Assembly (NCBI GenBank): GCA_002366685.1
Contig: DFBP01000126.1
Location: 1-15,413 of the forward strand
Source: Rhodobacterales bacterium UBA3077
GTDB taxonomy: Bacteria; Pseudomonadota; Alphaproteobacteria; Rhodobacterales; Rhodobacteraceae
DNA length: 15,413 nucleotides
Direction: 5' to 3'
In this document: piece after piece, positions 7,026 through 13,930 of the stretch
How the letters are laid out: every line of letters begins with the position of its first letter
Position numbering within the stretch: position 1 is the stretch's first letter
Translations under genes and position numbers: made by a program
Notes under the pieces: model-generated
Databases searched by the model: none
Told to the model about the DNA's origin: nothing
What the model saw: the letters and a program-made list of their open reading frames with translations, nothing else

Positions 7026-8072
7026 TTACTGCCCGCTTAACCGCTCTGCGGTCACATTGGGAATGAGAGTGATGATCTCGCCGGAATACCGGATATTTCC
7101 GGCGCGGTTTCCAGCCGTTACACCTGAGCCATAAAAAATGTCGGCCCGTTGAGCGCCTCTAACAGCGCTTCCGGTATCTTGGGCGACCATCAATTGATTA
7201 AGCGAAGCCGATCCGCCACTCATCTGAATCCACACCGGCGCGCCAAGCGGCGTATAATCATCGTCAACCGCAACGGATCTCAAAGGTGTGAGAGGTACCT
7301 GCAACGCCCCAATCGGGCCGAGAGATTCCGGGATATCCAGTTCCTGAAAAAAAATAAATGAAGGGTTGTGCTGCAATGCGATGATTGCCTGACTAGGGTT
7401 AGATTCTGCCCATGTGCGGATGCCTTGCATGCTTAGTTGGCCGTCTGAAAGGGTTCCAAGCCGCGCCAGTTCACGCCCGACCGAACGATATTTGTGGCCG
7501 TTGCGCCCGGCAAACCCAACGCGCATGGTTGTATCATCAGCCAGGAGAATACGCGCAGAACCCTGCACATGCACAAAAAACGCATCCACCCGGTTATCCA
7601 GCCACACAAGCTCTAACCCTCTCCCGTTCAGCAAACCGCTTTCAATTTCTGTTCGTGTATTCCAAGTGACCCCCGGTTGGACCTCTGGCGGGCGTTGATA
7701 CAGCGGAAACTGATATTGATCGGTTTTGTGGCGGGAACCATTTAATTCCGGCTCGTAATACCCTGTAAACAGGGCCTCCGAACCTGTGCTGATACGCACC
7801 GGTGTAAAATTTCGTTCAAAAAAGGCGCGAGCCGGACCGGGGCCGGATTTTGCCAAAGCGCAAACTCTATCCCAATCCCGCACGGGTATTTCATCCGTAC
7901 TTCTCATGCCCGCGCAACCGCGCTTGAATGCATGGAGCGCCGCACTGTGGTTGTCTGCCGTCCAGCCGTCGATTGATGTGTAAGACAATTGCGTATAGGT
8001 TGCTGCGCCACCCGAAACAGGTATTGCTAAGGCAAGGGTAACAAAGGTTTTTTTAATAAACCTTAGCATCAT
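7026..8072 (-). CDS. mltA: Membrane-bound lytic murein transglycosylase A
   Basis: Cleaves the beta-1,4 MurNAc-GlcNAc bond of peptidoglycan, giving 1,6-anhydromuropeptides, in the periplasm. 348 residues. Family landmarks are FTGYYEPEL (102-110), the VDAFFVHVQGSAR strand (162-174), YRSVGREL (195-202), MQGIRTW (215-221), NPSFIFF (236-242), and the C-terminal 3D-like barrel with MVAQDTGSAVRG (295-306) and ADIFYGSG (310-317). The conserved aspartates D299 and D311 are present, one of which should be the catalytic acid. The N terminus is a signal peptide (basic MMLRFIKK, then a hydrophobic stretch to about 20) ending near GGAA, with no lipobox cysteine, unlike the E. coli lipoprotein. Two ATG codons stand together; the first (8072) overlaps the tim44-like stop as ATGA. 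The smr start follows the stop with no gap. Confidence 0.93.
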   Translation of the reverse strand: MMLRFIKKTFVTLALAIPVSGGAATYTQLSYTSIDGWTADNHSAALHAFKRGCAGMRSTDEIPVRDWDRVCALAKSGPGPARAFFERNFTPVRISTGSEALFTGYYEPELNGSRHKTDQYQFPLYQRPPEVQPGVTWNTRTEIESGLLNGRGLELVWLDNRVDAFFVHVQGSARILLADDTTMRVGFAGRNGHKYRSVGRELARLGTLSDGQLSMQGIRTWAESNPSQAIIALQHNPSFIFFQELDIPESLGPIGALQVPLTPLRSVAVDDDYTPLGAPVWIQMSGGSASLNQLMVAQDTGSAVRGAQRADIFYGSGVTAGNRAGNIRYSGEIITLIPNVTAERLSGQ

Positions 8073-8719
8073 TCATCGGTAGCAACTAGCAACCAGTTCG
8101 GGTTATCGGTTCCCATAAGCCGTGCAAACGTCCAGACATTTGTTTGGCGTTTAATCTTGTCGGCGCTACCTTCAACCACATTCCCGCTTTGGTCTTTGAC
8201 CACGGAAGTAAGCTCGCCAATAAAGCGCATGGTGATTTCACCTTCTTTTTCGTCGGCATCAAAACGCGCTGATTTCAACGTAATTTCACGCACGCCGATA
8301 AAGGTTGCGTCAACTTCATACCCTTTTTCCTCACGCGCATGAATAACGCTAGAGAAGCTCTCGTAAATATCCGGTGCCAGCAGGCTTTCGAGCAATTTCA
8401 AGTCACCCTCTTCAAAAGCCATCAGGATCATCTCATAGGCTTGGCGCGAACCTGCCACAAATTCTCCCACGGAAAAGCTGCGATCTACCCGCTTCATTTC
8501 CGTTAGGGCTCGTCCGGTCGTGCTATCGGCCTCGGCAAAATCGGCAATGTCAGGGTCATCTGACCCGTCGATCACGGTTAGGTGCTCGGGACCCCGTTTC
8601 GGTTTCGCTTGGGTTTTGGGCTCAAACCCTTCGCGCGTGCCAAGCACCGACAAGAGTCGCATTACCAAAAACACCGCCACCGCAGCCAAGATCAAAAGTT
8701 GTAGCATCGAAGATCCCAT
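8069..8719 (-). CDS. Tim44-like domain protein, membrane anchored
   Basis: 216 residues with an N-terminal membrane helix (about 5-24, MLQLLILAAVAVFLVMRLLS), a charged linker of low complexity (30-70), and a Tim44/TimA-like domain (about 75-215, from LTEMKRVDRSFSVGEF onward). Mitochondrial Tim44 anchors the Hsp70 import motor; bacterial homologues are inner-membrane proteins of unclear role. The start is taken as ATG 8719 because AAGG lies seven bases before it; a GTG at 8737 in the same frame has no good ribosome binding site. It is first in the operon with mltA (4-nt overlap) and smr, and it is divergent from fxsA. Its neighbourhood with mltA, fxsA and secB is consistent with an envelope role, but that is inference. 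Confidence 0.87.
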   Translation of the reverse strand: MGSSMLQLLILAAVAVFLVMRLLSVLGTREGFEPKTQAKPKRGPEHLTVIDGSDDPDIADFAEADSTTGRALTEMKRVDRSFSVGEFVAGSRQAYEMILMAFEEGDLKLLESLLAPDIYESFSSVIHAREEKGYEVDATFIGVREITLKSARFDADEKEGEITMRFIGELTSVVKDQSGNVVEGSADKIKRQTNVWTFARLMGTDNPNWLLVATDE

Positions 8720-8842
8720 TTTTGCGCCTTTATTCACCTATTTGCGCCGCCATATTGGCAATATTGCGCGTTCGACCCTATGTAAGCACAGAGAAGCCGC
8801 AAGTCTATGGGTAGGCTGTGGCAAAATTATGAGGTGAGCGAA
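8720..8842 (+). promoter_or_regulatory. Divergent promoter region between tim44-like gene and fxsA
   Basis: This 123-bp gap must hold promoters for both divergent transcripts. For fxsA, TTGGCA (8755-8760) and TATGTA (8779-8784) are 18 bp apart, a fair -35 and a poor -10. An inverted repeat ATATTG-G-CAATAT (8752-8764) overlaps that -35 and could be an operator. I could not define a convincing promoter for the tim44-like gene. The fxsA ribosome binding site GAGGTGAG is at 8831-8838. Confidence 0.35.
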
Positions 8843-9319
8843 ATGTGGTTGTTTTTAGTGTTGGTTGCGGTTCCGATCGTAGAAATCGGGCTTTTTATTG
8901 AGCTTGGCGGGCTATTGGGCCTATGGCCAACCCTTGCGATCGTCGTGGCAACAGCGTTGATCGGCTCGATCCTTTTGCGAACGCAAGGGCTTTCGACCAT
9001 CGAAGAATTGAAACGCCGAGCTGAAAGCGGGCAAAACCCGGCCGGACCAATGGCGCATGGCGCTCTTATTCTGGTGGCCGGATTATTGCTCCTTACCCCC
9101 GGGTTTTTTACCGATGGAATCGGATTTTTGCTCATGATACCGCCAGTGCGTTCCGTGATCATCAGGTGGTTAGCCATGAGAGCTGAAATGAAGCTCTATG
9201 CATCTGCTGCGAATAGCCCACAAGCACCGGATATTATTGATGTGGAATTTGAAGTCGTTGATGACGAAACCTCCGACAACCCAAACCCGGGAAATTCCGG
9301 TTGGACCAAGCATCCTTGA
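8843..9319 (+). CDS. fxsA: FxsA family inner-membrane protein
   Basis: 158 residues with two N-terminal membrane spans (about 3-20 and 27-45) and a further hydrophobic region at about 71-98, followed by a hydrophilic acidic tail. The family signature is plain: MWLFLVLVAVPIVEIGLFI at the start, GLWPTLAIVVATALIGSILLR (26-46) and LTPGFFTDGIGFLLMIPPVR (84-103). E. coli FxsA is a membrane protein that relieves F-plasmid exclusion of phage T7; its native role is unclear. The ATG at 8843 is preferred over an upstream in-frame start at 8807 because GAGG lies just before it and family homology begins exactly there. secB follows 64 bp later on the same strand, with no strong terminator between, so the two may be co-transcribed. 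Confidence 0.93.
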   Translation: MWLFLVLVAVPIVEIGLFIELGGLLGLWPTLAIVVATALIGSILLRTQGLSTIEELKRRAESGQNPAGPMAHGALILVAGLLLLTPGFFTDGIGFLLMIPPVRSVIIRWLAMRAEMKLYASAANSPQAPDIIDVEFEVVDDETSDNPNPGNSGWTKHP

Positions 9320-9383
9320 TGTTGTGACCCGCGGCCATAGGTGATAAGCGGGAAAGTGATTTTTTAACAGCGAGGATTACCCC

Positions 9384-9884
9384 ATGGCAGATGAAGCCAC
9401 ACCCGCAGCTGCGCCAACAAACGGCGAAGTTCCACCACAACCGGTATTGAAGGTATTATCCCAATACGTGCGTGATATGTCGTTTGAAAACGTTGCCGCC
9501 CAAAAGGGCAAAACCCCGCAAGGGCAGCCGGCCTTTAACGTTCAGGTTGGACTTGACGCCCAGAAAAAGGGCGACAAGCGTTATGAAGTGGTAATCAAGC
9601 TACAAGTCAACGCAACCAGTGGTGAAGACAAGCTCTTTATCCTCGAAGTTGACTATGCTGGCCTGTTCGAAGTGGACAACGTCGCCGAGCAGCAATTACA
9701 TGCGTTTCTTTTGATCGAATGCCCGCGCCAGATCTTCCCTTATCTGCGCCGCGTTGTGAGCGACATTACCCATGACGGCGGCTTCCCGCCGCTGAATCTC
9801 GATACAATCGACTTCCTGCAGCTTTACCGTCAGGAATTGCAGCGCCGCGCGCAAGCTGAGGCTGCTGCTGCCCCGAAAAACTAA
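9384..9884 (+). CDS. secB: Protein-export chaperone SecB
   Basis: Tetrameric cytoplasmic chaperone that keeps preproteins unfolded and delivers them to SecA. 166 residues, near the usual 155-170. Recognised by VLKVLSQYVRDMSFEN (21-36), the strand segments GDKRYEVVIKLQV, FILEVDYAGLFEV (85-97), and the hallmark CPRQIFPYLRRVV (113-125) followed by THDGGFPPLNLDTIDF (129-144). The N-terminal 20 residues and the alanine-rich tail are low complexity, as is common in alphaproteobacterial SecB. The start ATG 9384 has GAGGA at 9372-9376. The gene converges on dnaQ, with only one base between the stop codons. Confidence 0.97.
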   Translation: MADEATPAAAPTNGEVPPQPVLKVLSQYVRDMSFENVAAQKGKTPQGQPAFNVQVGLDAQKKGDKRYEVVIKLQVNATSGEDKLFILEVDYAGLFEVDNVAEQQLHAFLLIECPRQIFPYLRRVVSDITHDGGFPPLNLDTIDFLQLYRQELQRRAQAEAAAAPKN

Positions 9885-9895
9885 GTCAGTTTTTC
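9875..9895. terminator. Inverted repeat at the secB/dnaQ convergence, possible two-way terminator
   Basis: GAAAAACT (9875-9882) and AGTTTTTC (9888-9895) are perfect reverse complements with a 5-nt loop. Both stop codons, secB TAA (9882-9884) and dnaQ TGA (9888-9886 on the minus strand), fall at the loop. The stem is mostly A-T and there is no separate T run beyond it, so it would be a weak terminator at best. Confidence 0.3.
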
Positions 9896-10569
9896 CACAA
9901 GGATTCGCCGTCCAGTGCCGAAACAAAGGCATCATGGGCGGCGCTTTCATTTTCGGACAGGCGCGCCGCTAAAGGCTCCGGCCGTTTGGGTGGGATATAA
10001 TCCCCGCCAACGCTATTTGAACTGGTGTTTTGCACGATTGAAAGCGCAAAATCCGGTTGGCGCCCGCCAATCAGTTCAAGGTAAACCTCGGCCAGTATTT
10101 CGGAGTCCAACAAGGCTCCGTGCAGAGTGCGGGAGGAATTATCAATCCCGAAACGGCGGCAAAGGGCATCCAGCGAATTTTGAGCCCCCGCGAATTTTTT
10201 GCGCGCAATTGCGAGTGTGTCAAGAGATTGACCCATCGGAATTTTTTTGAAGCTGCTCCCATCCAGTTCCGCATTAAGGAACTTCATATCAAAGGCAGCA
10301 TTGTGGATTATCAACCGTGAATCACCAATGAAATCAATGAATGCCCGAGCGATGGAAGCAAAAACCGGTTTATCTGAAAGAAACTCTTCCGACAAACCGT
10401 GCACAGCAAAAGCCCCGGCGGGCATATTACGCTCCGGGTTGATATACTGGTGGTAGGTCTCTCCGGTTGGCATGTGGTTAAACAATTCTACCGCACCAAT
10501 TTCTACAATCCGGTCTCCGGTGAACGGATCAAGACCCGTTGTTTCGGTGTCCAGAACGATTTCACGCAT
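9886..10569 (-). CDS. dnaQ: DNA polymerase III epsilon subunit (3'-5' proofreading exonuclease)
   Basis: Proofreading subunit of the replicative polymerase, a DEDDh exonuclease. 227 residues. Exo I is LDTETTG with D7 and E9, Exo II is IIHNAAFD with D94, and Exo III is the LHGALLDSE segment with H150 and D155. GDRIVEIGAVE and the AVHGLS loop are also typical of the family. After the exonuclease domain (about 1-168), the tail contains QPDFAL (171-176), which could be a weak sliding-clamp-binding peptide, and then an unstructured region expected to contact the polymerase. The start ATG overlaps the coaE stop by 8 nt (ATGCGTGA). It is the last gene of the maf-aroE-coaE-dnaQ operon and meets secB tail to tail. 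Confidence 0.95.
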   Translation of the reverse strand: MREIVLDTETTGLDPFTGDRIVEIGAVELFNHMPTGETYHQYINPERNMPAGAFAVHGLSEEFLSDKPVFASIARAFIDFIGDSRLIIHNAAFDMKFLNAELDGSSFKKIPMGQSLDTLAIARKKFAGAQNSLDALCRRFGIDNSSRTLHGALLDSEILAEVYLELIGGRQPDFALSIVQNTSSNSVGGDYIPPKRPEPLAARLSENESAAHDAFVSALDGESLWKN

Positions 10570-11155
10570 TTTCTTTTTCCAGTTCCTCGATCAAGGTTTT
10601 AACTTCTGATTTTGTGTGATCCATCCCGTTAGAGGTGTCAAAGACAAAATCCGCAAGGGCTCGTTTTTCGGCGTCCCCTATTTGGCGGGCAAGGATCGTT
10701 TCGAATAGCTCTTCATCCATCGAGCCGCGCTCCATAACCCGTTGTTTTTGTATATGTTTCGGGGCGGTAACAACCAAAACATAGTCAAGCCAGCTTTCGG
10801 CATCTGTTTCATAAAGCAGCGGGATATCAAATAGAACCAAGGAGGAGGCTTGGTTCTCCCGAAGGAAAACCCTGCGAGATTCACGCAATATCGGGTTGAT
10901 AGCAGTTTCAATTTTTGCCAGCAACGTTCGGTCTTTGGAAATCAGATCCTTTAAAACTGATCGGTCAACAAATCCGTTTTCCGTGGCTTTTGCGGCAATT
11001 TCGCGAATAGGTTCAACGGCCGCACCCCCTTCGGCATAAATTGCATGAACAACAGCGTCAGCATCCCATACCGGCACGCCGAATTCCCTGAAAAACCCTG
11101 CGGTAGTAGATTTTCCCATACCAATTGAGCCGGTTAGCCCGAGTTTCAGGCTCAT
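10562..11155 (-). CDS. coaE: Dephospho-CoA kinase
   Basis: Last step of coenzyme A synthesis: ATP-dependent phosphorylation of the 3'-hydroxyl of dephospho-CoA in the cytoplasm. 197 residues, standard for the family. The P-loop is GSIGMGKST (9-17), DADAVVH (31-37) is the substrate-binding acidic motif, INP (86-88) stands where most members have IHP, and FDIPLLYE (109-116) matches the conserved D-x-P-L-L-x-E. The lid region with QRVMERG follows. The start ATG 11155 overlaps the aroE stop as ATGA, and the stop overlaps dnaQ by 8 nt. Confidence 0.95.
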   Translation of the reverse strand: MSLKLGLTGSIGMGKSTTAGFFREFGVPVWDADAVVHAIYAEGGAAVEPIREIAAKATENGFVDRSVLKDLISKDRTLLAKIETAINPILRESRRVFLRENQASSLVLFDIPLLYETDAESWLDYVLVVTAPKHIQKQRVMERGSMDEELFETILARQIGDAEKRALADFVFDTSNGMDHTKSEVKTLIEELEKENA

Positions 11156-12000
11156 TTTCCCAGAACCGCCATGCGCAGGCCTTCATCGACTTCGGGGCGC
11201 TGGTCAAACCACATTTCAAACCCGGGAACACCCTGGTGCAGCAGCATGCCAAGACCATCAACCACCTTAAGACCAAGGGCAGACGCTTGCTCCAGGAAAG
11301 GAGTAACAAGCGGTGCATAGACCAGATCGGTTACGGTGGCGGCTTTGGGGGCAAGATCAAGGCTGATATTGAGCTCTGGCTGCCCCTGCATCCCAAGCGA
11401 GGTTGTATTCACAATAGTCATCGCACCATCGACAGCGTCAGTGGCGCGATTCCAGTCAATCACCTGAACTTTTGCGCCAAACTGGTCGGCAAGTATTTGT
11501 GCGCGCTGCCGTGTACGGTTGGCCAACCGCAATTCTGTTACACCTTCGCCAAGAAGGGCAGAGATCACGGCGCGCGCAGCACCCCCCGCTCCCAAAACCA
11601 GAGCCGGTCCGGAGCGCGGGTCCCAGTTTGGTGCATGTTGGCGCATATTCTGGATAAAACCGTATCCATCTGTGTTGTCGCCACGTATCGAGCCGTCTTC
11701 TTTAAACGTTACGGTATTCACAGCGCCAATCAGCGCGGCCCGGTCCGATACGCTATCCGCCAAACCAAGCATCGAAACTTTATGCGGGATTGTGACATTA
11801 ACCCCTTTAAACCCAAGCCGCGGTAAAGAACGTATTCCGGCTACAAAATCAGCAGTCGAAAGAGACAAGGGTATATAGAACCCGTTGATTCCATATCGTT
11901 TAAGCCAATACCCGTGAAGCAGCGGCGATCGGCTATGCCCAATCGGGAAGCCTACAACACCCGCCAATAATGGCGGCTTATCTTCCTTTACTTCTGACAA
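11152..12000 (-). CDS. aroE: Shikimate dehydrogenase (NADP+)
   Basis: Reduces 3-dehydroshikimate to shikimate in the aromatic amino-acid pathway. 282 residues. Motifs are the shikimate-binding SRSPLLH (23-29), NVTIPHK with catalytic K74, GAVNT (92-96), GDNTDG with catalytic D111, the nucleotide-binding GAGGAARA (137-144), NRT (161-163), NTTSLGM and a C-terminal DGLGMLLHQG. The start is TTG at 12000: there is no ATG or GTG in frame nearby, GAGGA lies eight bases before the TTG, and homology begins near residue 11 (LLAGVVGFPIGHS). The start overlaps the end of maf by 13 nt. The coaE gene overlaps its stop by 4 nt. The aromatic pathway link to the trpB at the left of the window is by function only, not by operon. 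Confidence 0.95.
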   Translation of the reverse strand: MSEVKEDKPPLLAGVVGFPIGHSRSPLLHGYWLKRYGINGFYIPLSLSTADFVAGIRSLPRLGFKGVNVTIPHKVSMLGLADSVSDRAALIGAVNTVTFKEDGSIRGDNTDGYGFIQNMRQHAPNWDPRSGPALVLGAGGAARAVISALLGEGVTELRLANRTRQRAQILADQFGAKVQVIDWNRATDAVDGAMTIVNTTSLGMQGQPELNISLDLAPKAATVTDLVYAPLVTPFLEQASALGLKVVDGLGMLLHQGVPGFEMWFDQRPEVDEGLRMAVLGK

Positions 12001-12587
12001 ATGCCAATTCCTCGCAAAAATTCCAGAACTTCCAAGAGCGGCAGGCCCAATACGCTAAAATAGTCCCCTTTTACGCTCAAAAACAACTGGGATCCTAAAG
12101 ATTCGAGTTTATATCCACCAACTGTTGTAAAGAGGTCGTCTTTTAGCGCGCTTGTATAGGTCTCCAGAAAGTCATCGCTAAAGTCTCTCATGGTCATTTC
12201 TACCCGGCTAACAAATCGCCATACAGGCTGGCCATGATTATAAATAACTGCCGCAGAATAGAGCTCGTGTTTACGCCCCCGCAGATCCTTAAGTTGGGAT
12301 TTGGCTTCCGGTTCACTTGTGGGTTTGTCGAATATTTCGCCGTTACATACAAGGATTTGGTCGGCTCCCAGCACCAAACGGTCGGGGTGTTTTCCAGCAA
12401 TCCTTCTTGCTTTCATCTCCGCCAGAGCATCTGCGATATCCCGCAGCTTTGCTTTTTGCGCAGAAAGGGCAGCTTTTACAGCGGCCTCGTCTATGCGCGC
12501 GGGCAAACACTCGACCTCAACGCCAGCATTTTGTAACATCTGTCGGCGCGCCTCGGATTGCGACGCCAATACTAGGGTTTTGGACAT
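11988..12587 (-). CDS. maf: Maf-family nucleotide pyrophosphatase
   Basis: House-cleaning nucleoside triphosphate pyrophosphatase that hydrolyses non-canonical or modified nucleotides. 199 residues. The N-terminal phosphate-binding motif is LASQSEARR (7-15), a variant of the usual LASxSPRR. The catalytic region is LGADQILVCNGEIFDKP (73-89) with D76. The D-Q pair and the following CNG resemble the YceF-type 7-methyl-GTP pyrophosphatases more than the D-T type of the dTTP/UTP enzymes, so YceF-like specificity is likely but inferred. The ATG at 12587 is where homology begins; a longer frame to 12626 exists but would run into the DnaA box. It heads the operon maf-aroE-coaE-dnaQ and faces away from the predicted origin. 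Confidence 0.9.
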   Translation of the reverse strand: MSKTLVLASQSEARRQMLQNAGVEVECLPARIDEAAVKAALSAQKAKLRDIADALAEMKARRIAGKHPDRLVLGADQILVCNGEIFDKPTSEPEAKSQLKDLRGRKHELYSAAVIYNHGQPVWRFVSRVEMTMRDFSDDFLETYTSALKDDLFTTVGGYKLESLGSQLFLSVKGDYFSVLGLPLLEVLEFLRGIGICQK

Positions 12588-12607
12588 AATATTCCGTTGT
12601 ATTCTTT

Positions 12608-12616
12608 TGTGGATAA
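12608..12616 (-). promoter_or_regulatory. DnaA box, perfect consensus
   Basis: TGTGGATAA, the exact reverse complement of TTATCCACA, lies 21 bp upstream of the maf start codon. It is the strongest single binding site in the predicted origin and could also repress or couple maf transcription to replication. Confidence 0.75.
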
Positions 12617-12791
12617 GTTGTGCCAATTCACAGGCAACATAATTGTCCTTATTGTTATCACGGTTATTGGAATTTTACTCCGGGTTTATTCACTGGTGAC
12701 AAAATTTGTCGATATTTCCAATACCGGTGGAAAAAATGGTGTGAAGGCTTCTTTTTCATGGGTTTGTTGGAATTTTGACGGTTAATAATTC

Positions 12792-12800
12792 GGTGGATAA
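12792..12800 (-). promoter_or_regulatory. DnaA box, one mismatch
   Basis: GGTGGATAA differs from the perfect box only at its first base. A promoter-like TTGACG (12775-12780) is followed after 17 bp by TAACTT (12798-12803), so the box would sit over a possible -10 element reading toward hemE. Confidence 0.6.
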
Positions 12801-12857
12801 CTTTTCAATTATGGTAATCCCCGTGATTCATATGTATCTACTATCAAAACAATTTCT

Positions 12858-12876
12858 CTTAAATATATTATTTAAG
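12858..12876. repeat. AT-only palindrome in the origin core
   Basis: CTTAAATA-TAT-TATTTAAG is a perfect 8-bp inverted repeat with a 3-nt centre, 20 bp before the hemE start codon. Its two TTAA blocks are 9 bp apart, not the 7 bp expected for a CtrA site. It may be the part of a DNA-unwinding element that melts first. Confidence 0.65.
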
Positions 12877-12895
12877 AATAGATGGATCAAAAAGT

Positions 12896-13927
12896 ATGCC
12901 TGAAACTAAAAAACTGCTCAAAGTCCTTGCTGGGGAAAGCCAGAAAACACCTCCGGTCTGGATAATGCGTCAGGCTGGAAGATATCTTCCCGAATACAGA
13001 GAGTTGCGCGCGACAGCGGGTGGGTTTTTGGACCTGTGTTACAACCCGGAATTTGCAACGGAAGTTACCCTACAACCGATCCGGCGGTTTGGATTTGATG
13101 CAGCGATCCTGTTTGCCGATATCTTGTTGGTCCCTCAGGCTTTGGGAATGAAATTGTGGTTTGAAACCGGTGAAGGGCCAAGGCTGGAGCCTGTGACCAA
13201 TTTGGCCGAGATCAATAACCTCAAACCGGTTGATGAAATTCACGAGACCCTTTCGCCGGTTTACGAGACGGTTTCCCGCTTATCGGACGCCCTACCCTCC
13301 GAAACAACCCTTATAGGCTTTGCCGGGGCTCCCTGGACGGTTGCCACATATATGGTGGCAGGTCGGGGCACCCCGGATCAGGGGCCCGCAAGGCGGCTCA
13401 TGTATCAGGATCCGGCAGCCTTCCAGCGGTTGATAGATATTATTACGGATGCAACAATCGAGTATCTTGCGCGACAGGTGGAAGCCGGAGCGGAAGTGGT
13501 TAAACTCTTTGATAGCTGGGCAGGTGCTTTGAGCGGGTCCACATTTGGGCAATATGCGCTCAAGCCCGCCGCTAAAATTGCCACTGAACTCAAGAAAAGA
13601 TTCCCGAACCTCAGGTTTATCGGCTTTCCGCGCGGTGCTGGCGGGGGCTATATCGAATTCGCTGATACGGGAGTTTTTGACGGGCTGGCATTGGATAGTT
13701 CGGTTCCGGCGACCTGGGCCCGGGATAACCTGCAAAACAAGGTCGCCGTTCAAGGCAATCTGGACCCGATGATGATGATTACCGGTGGTGATATGCTGGT
13801 TTCGGAAACTCAACGCCTGTTGGATATTCTTGGGAGCGGTCCTTATATCTTCAACTTGGGACACGGAATAACACCCGAAGGGAAACCGGAAAATATTGAA
13901 AAAATGTTGAAGGTTATCAGAGGGTAA
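12896..13927 (+). CDS. hemE: Uroporphyrinogen decarboxylase
   Basis: Decarboxylates the four acetate side chains of uroporphyrinogen III to give coproporphyrinogen III, in the cytoplasmic heme pathway. 343 residues, the usual size. Signature PVWIMRQAGRYLPEYR (20-35) contains the substrate-binding R25 and R29; AILFADILLVP (70-80) contains the catalytic D75; GFAGAPWTVATYMV (141-154) follows with Y152; KLFDSWAGAL (203-212), GNLDP (287-291) and FNLGHGI (319-325) with H323 complete the active site. The ATG at 12896 has only a weak GGA near 12884-12886 as ribosome binding site, but family homology starts there. hemJ begins 3 nt after the stop, so hemE and hemJ are one transcript. The gene lies directly beside the predicted origin, as in Caulobacter. 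Confidence 0.97.
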   Translation: MPETKKLLKVLAGESQKTPPVWIMRQAGRYLPEYRELRATAGGFLDLCYNPEFATEVTLQPIRRFGFDAAILFADILLVPQALGMKLWFETGEGPRLEPVTNLAEINNLKPVDEIHETLSPVYETVSRLSDALPSETTLIGFAGAPWTVATYMVAGRGTPDQGPARRLMYQDPAAFQRLIDIITDATIEYLARQVEAGAEVVKLFDSWAGALSGSTFGQYALKPAAKIATELKKRFPNLRFIGFPRGAGGGYIEFADTGVFDGLALDSSVPATWARDNLQNKVAVQGNLDPMMMITGGDMLVSETQRLLDILGSGPYIFNLGHGITPEGKPENIEKMLKVIRG

Positions 13928-13930
13928 GGC

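Larger units (their letters stand above)
12588..12895. other. oriC: Predicted chromosomal replication origin (oriC)
   Basis: A 308-bp gene-free AT-rich stretch lies between the divergent genes maf and hemE. It has a perfect DnaA box TGTGGATAA at 12608-12616, a one-mismatch box GGTGGATAA at 12792-12800, weaker 7-of-9 matches at 12686-12694 (TTATTCACT) and 12726-12734 (GGTGGAAAA), a GANTC site at 12825-12829, and an AT-rich core at 12834-12880 that could melt. In Caulobacter crescentus the origin lies next to hemE, with ppsR, maf, aroE, coaE, dnaQ and secB on the other side; the same order occurs here except for ppsR. No full CtrA box (TTAA-N7-TTAA) is seen. The origin call rests on context plus boxes, not on skew, which I did not compute. 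Confidence 0.7.

Noticed and set aside
6517..7134. Plus-strand reading frame of 205 codons over smr
   Set aside because: It is antisense to the Smr motifs and has no family resemblance; a shadow frame.
8720..8737. Longer start (GTG 8737) for the Tim44-like protein
   Set aside because: ATG 8719 has a good ribosome binding site (AAGG) and the extra six residues add nothing recognisable.
9328..9366. CCCGC/GCGGG pairing followed by a T run after fxsA
   Set aside because: Only five base pairs with a 15-nt loop and seven bases between stem and T run; too weak to call a terminator.
12597..12785. Small plus-strand reading frame (62 codons) in the maf-hemE gap, with a hydrophobic stretch
   Set aside because: It overlaps the perfect DnaA box, has no ribosome binding site I can see and no recognisable family; AT-rich DNA readily yields hydrophobic codons.
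12858..12876. CtrA binding site in the origin core
   Set aside because: The TTAA blocks are 9 bp apart, not 7, so it does not fit the CtrA consensus.
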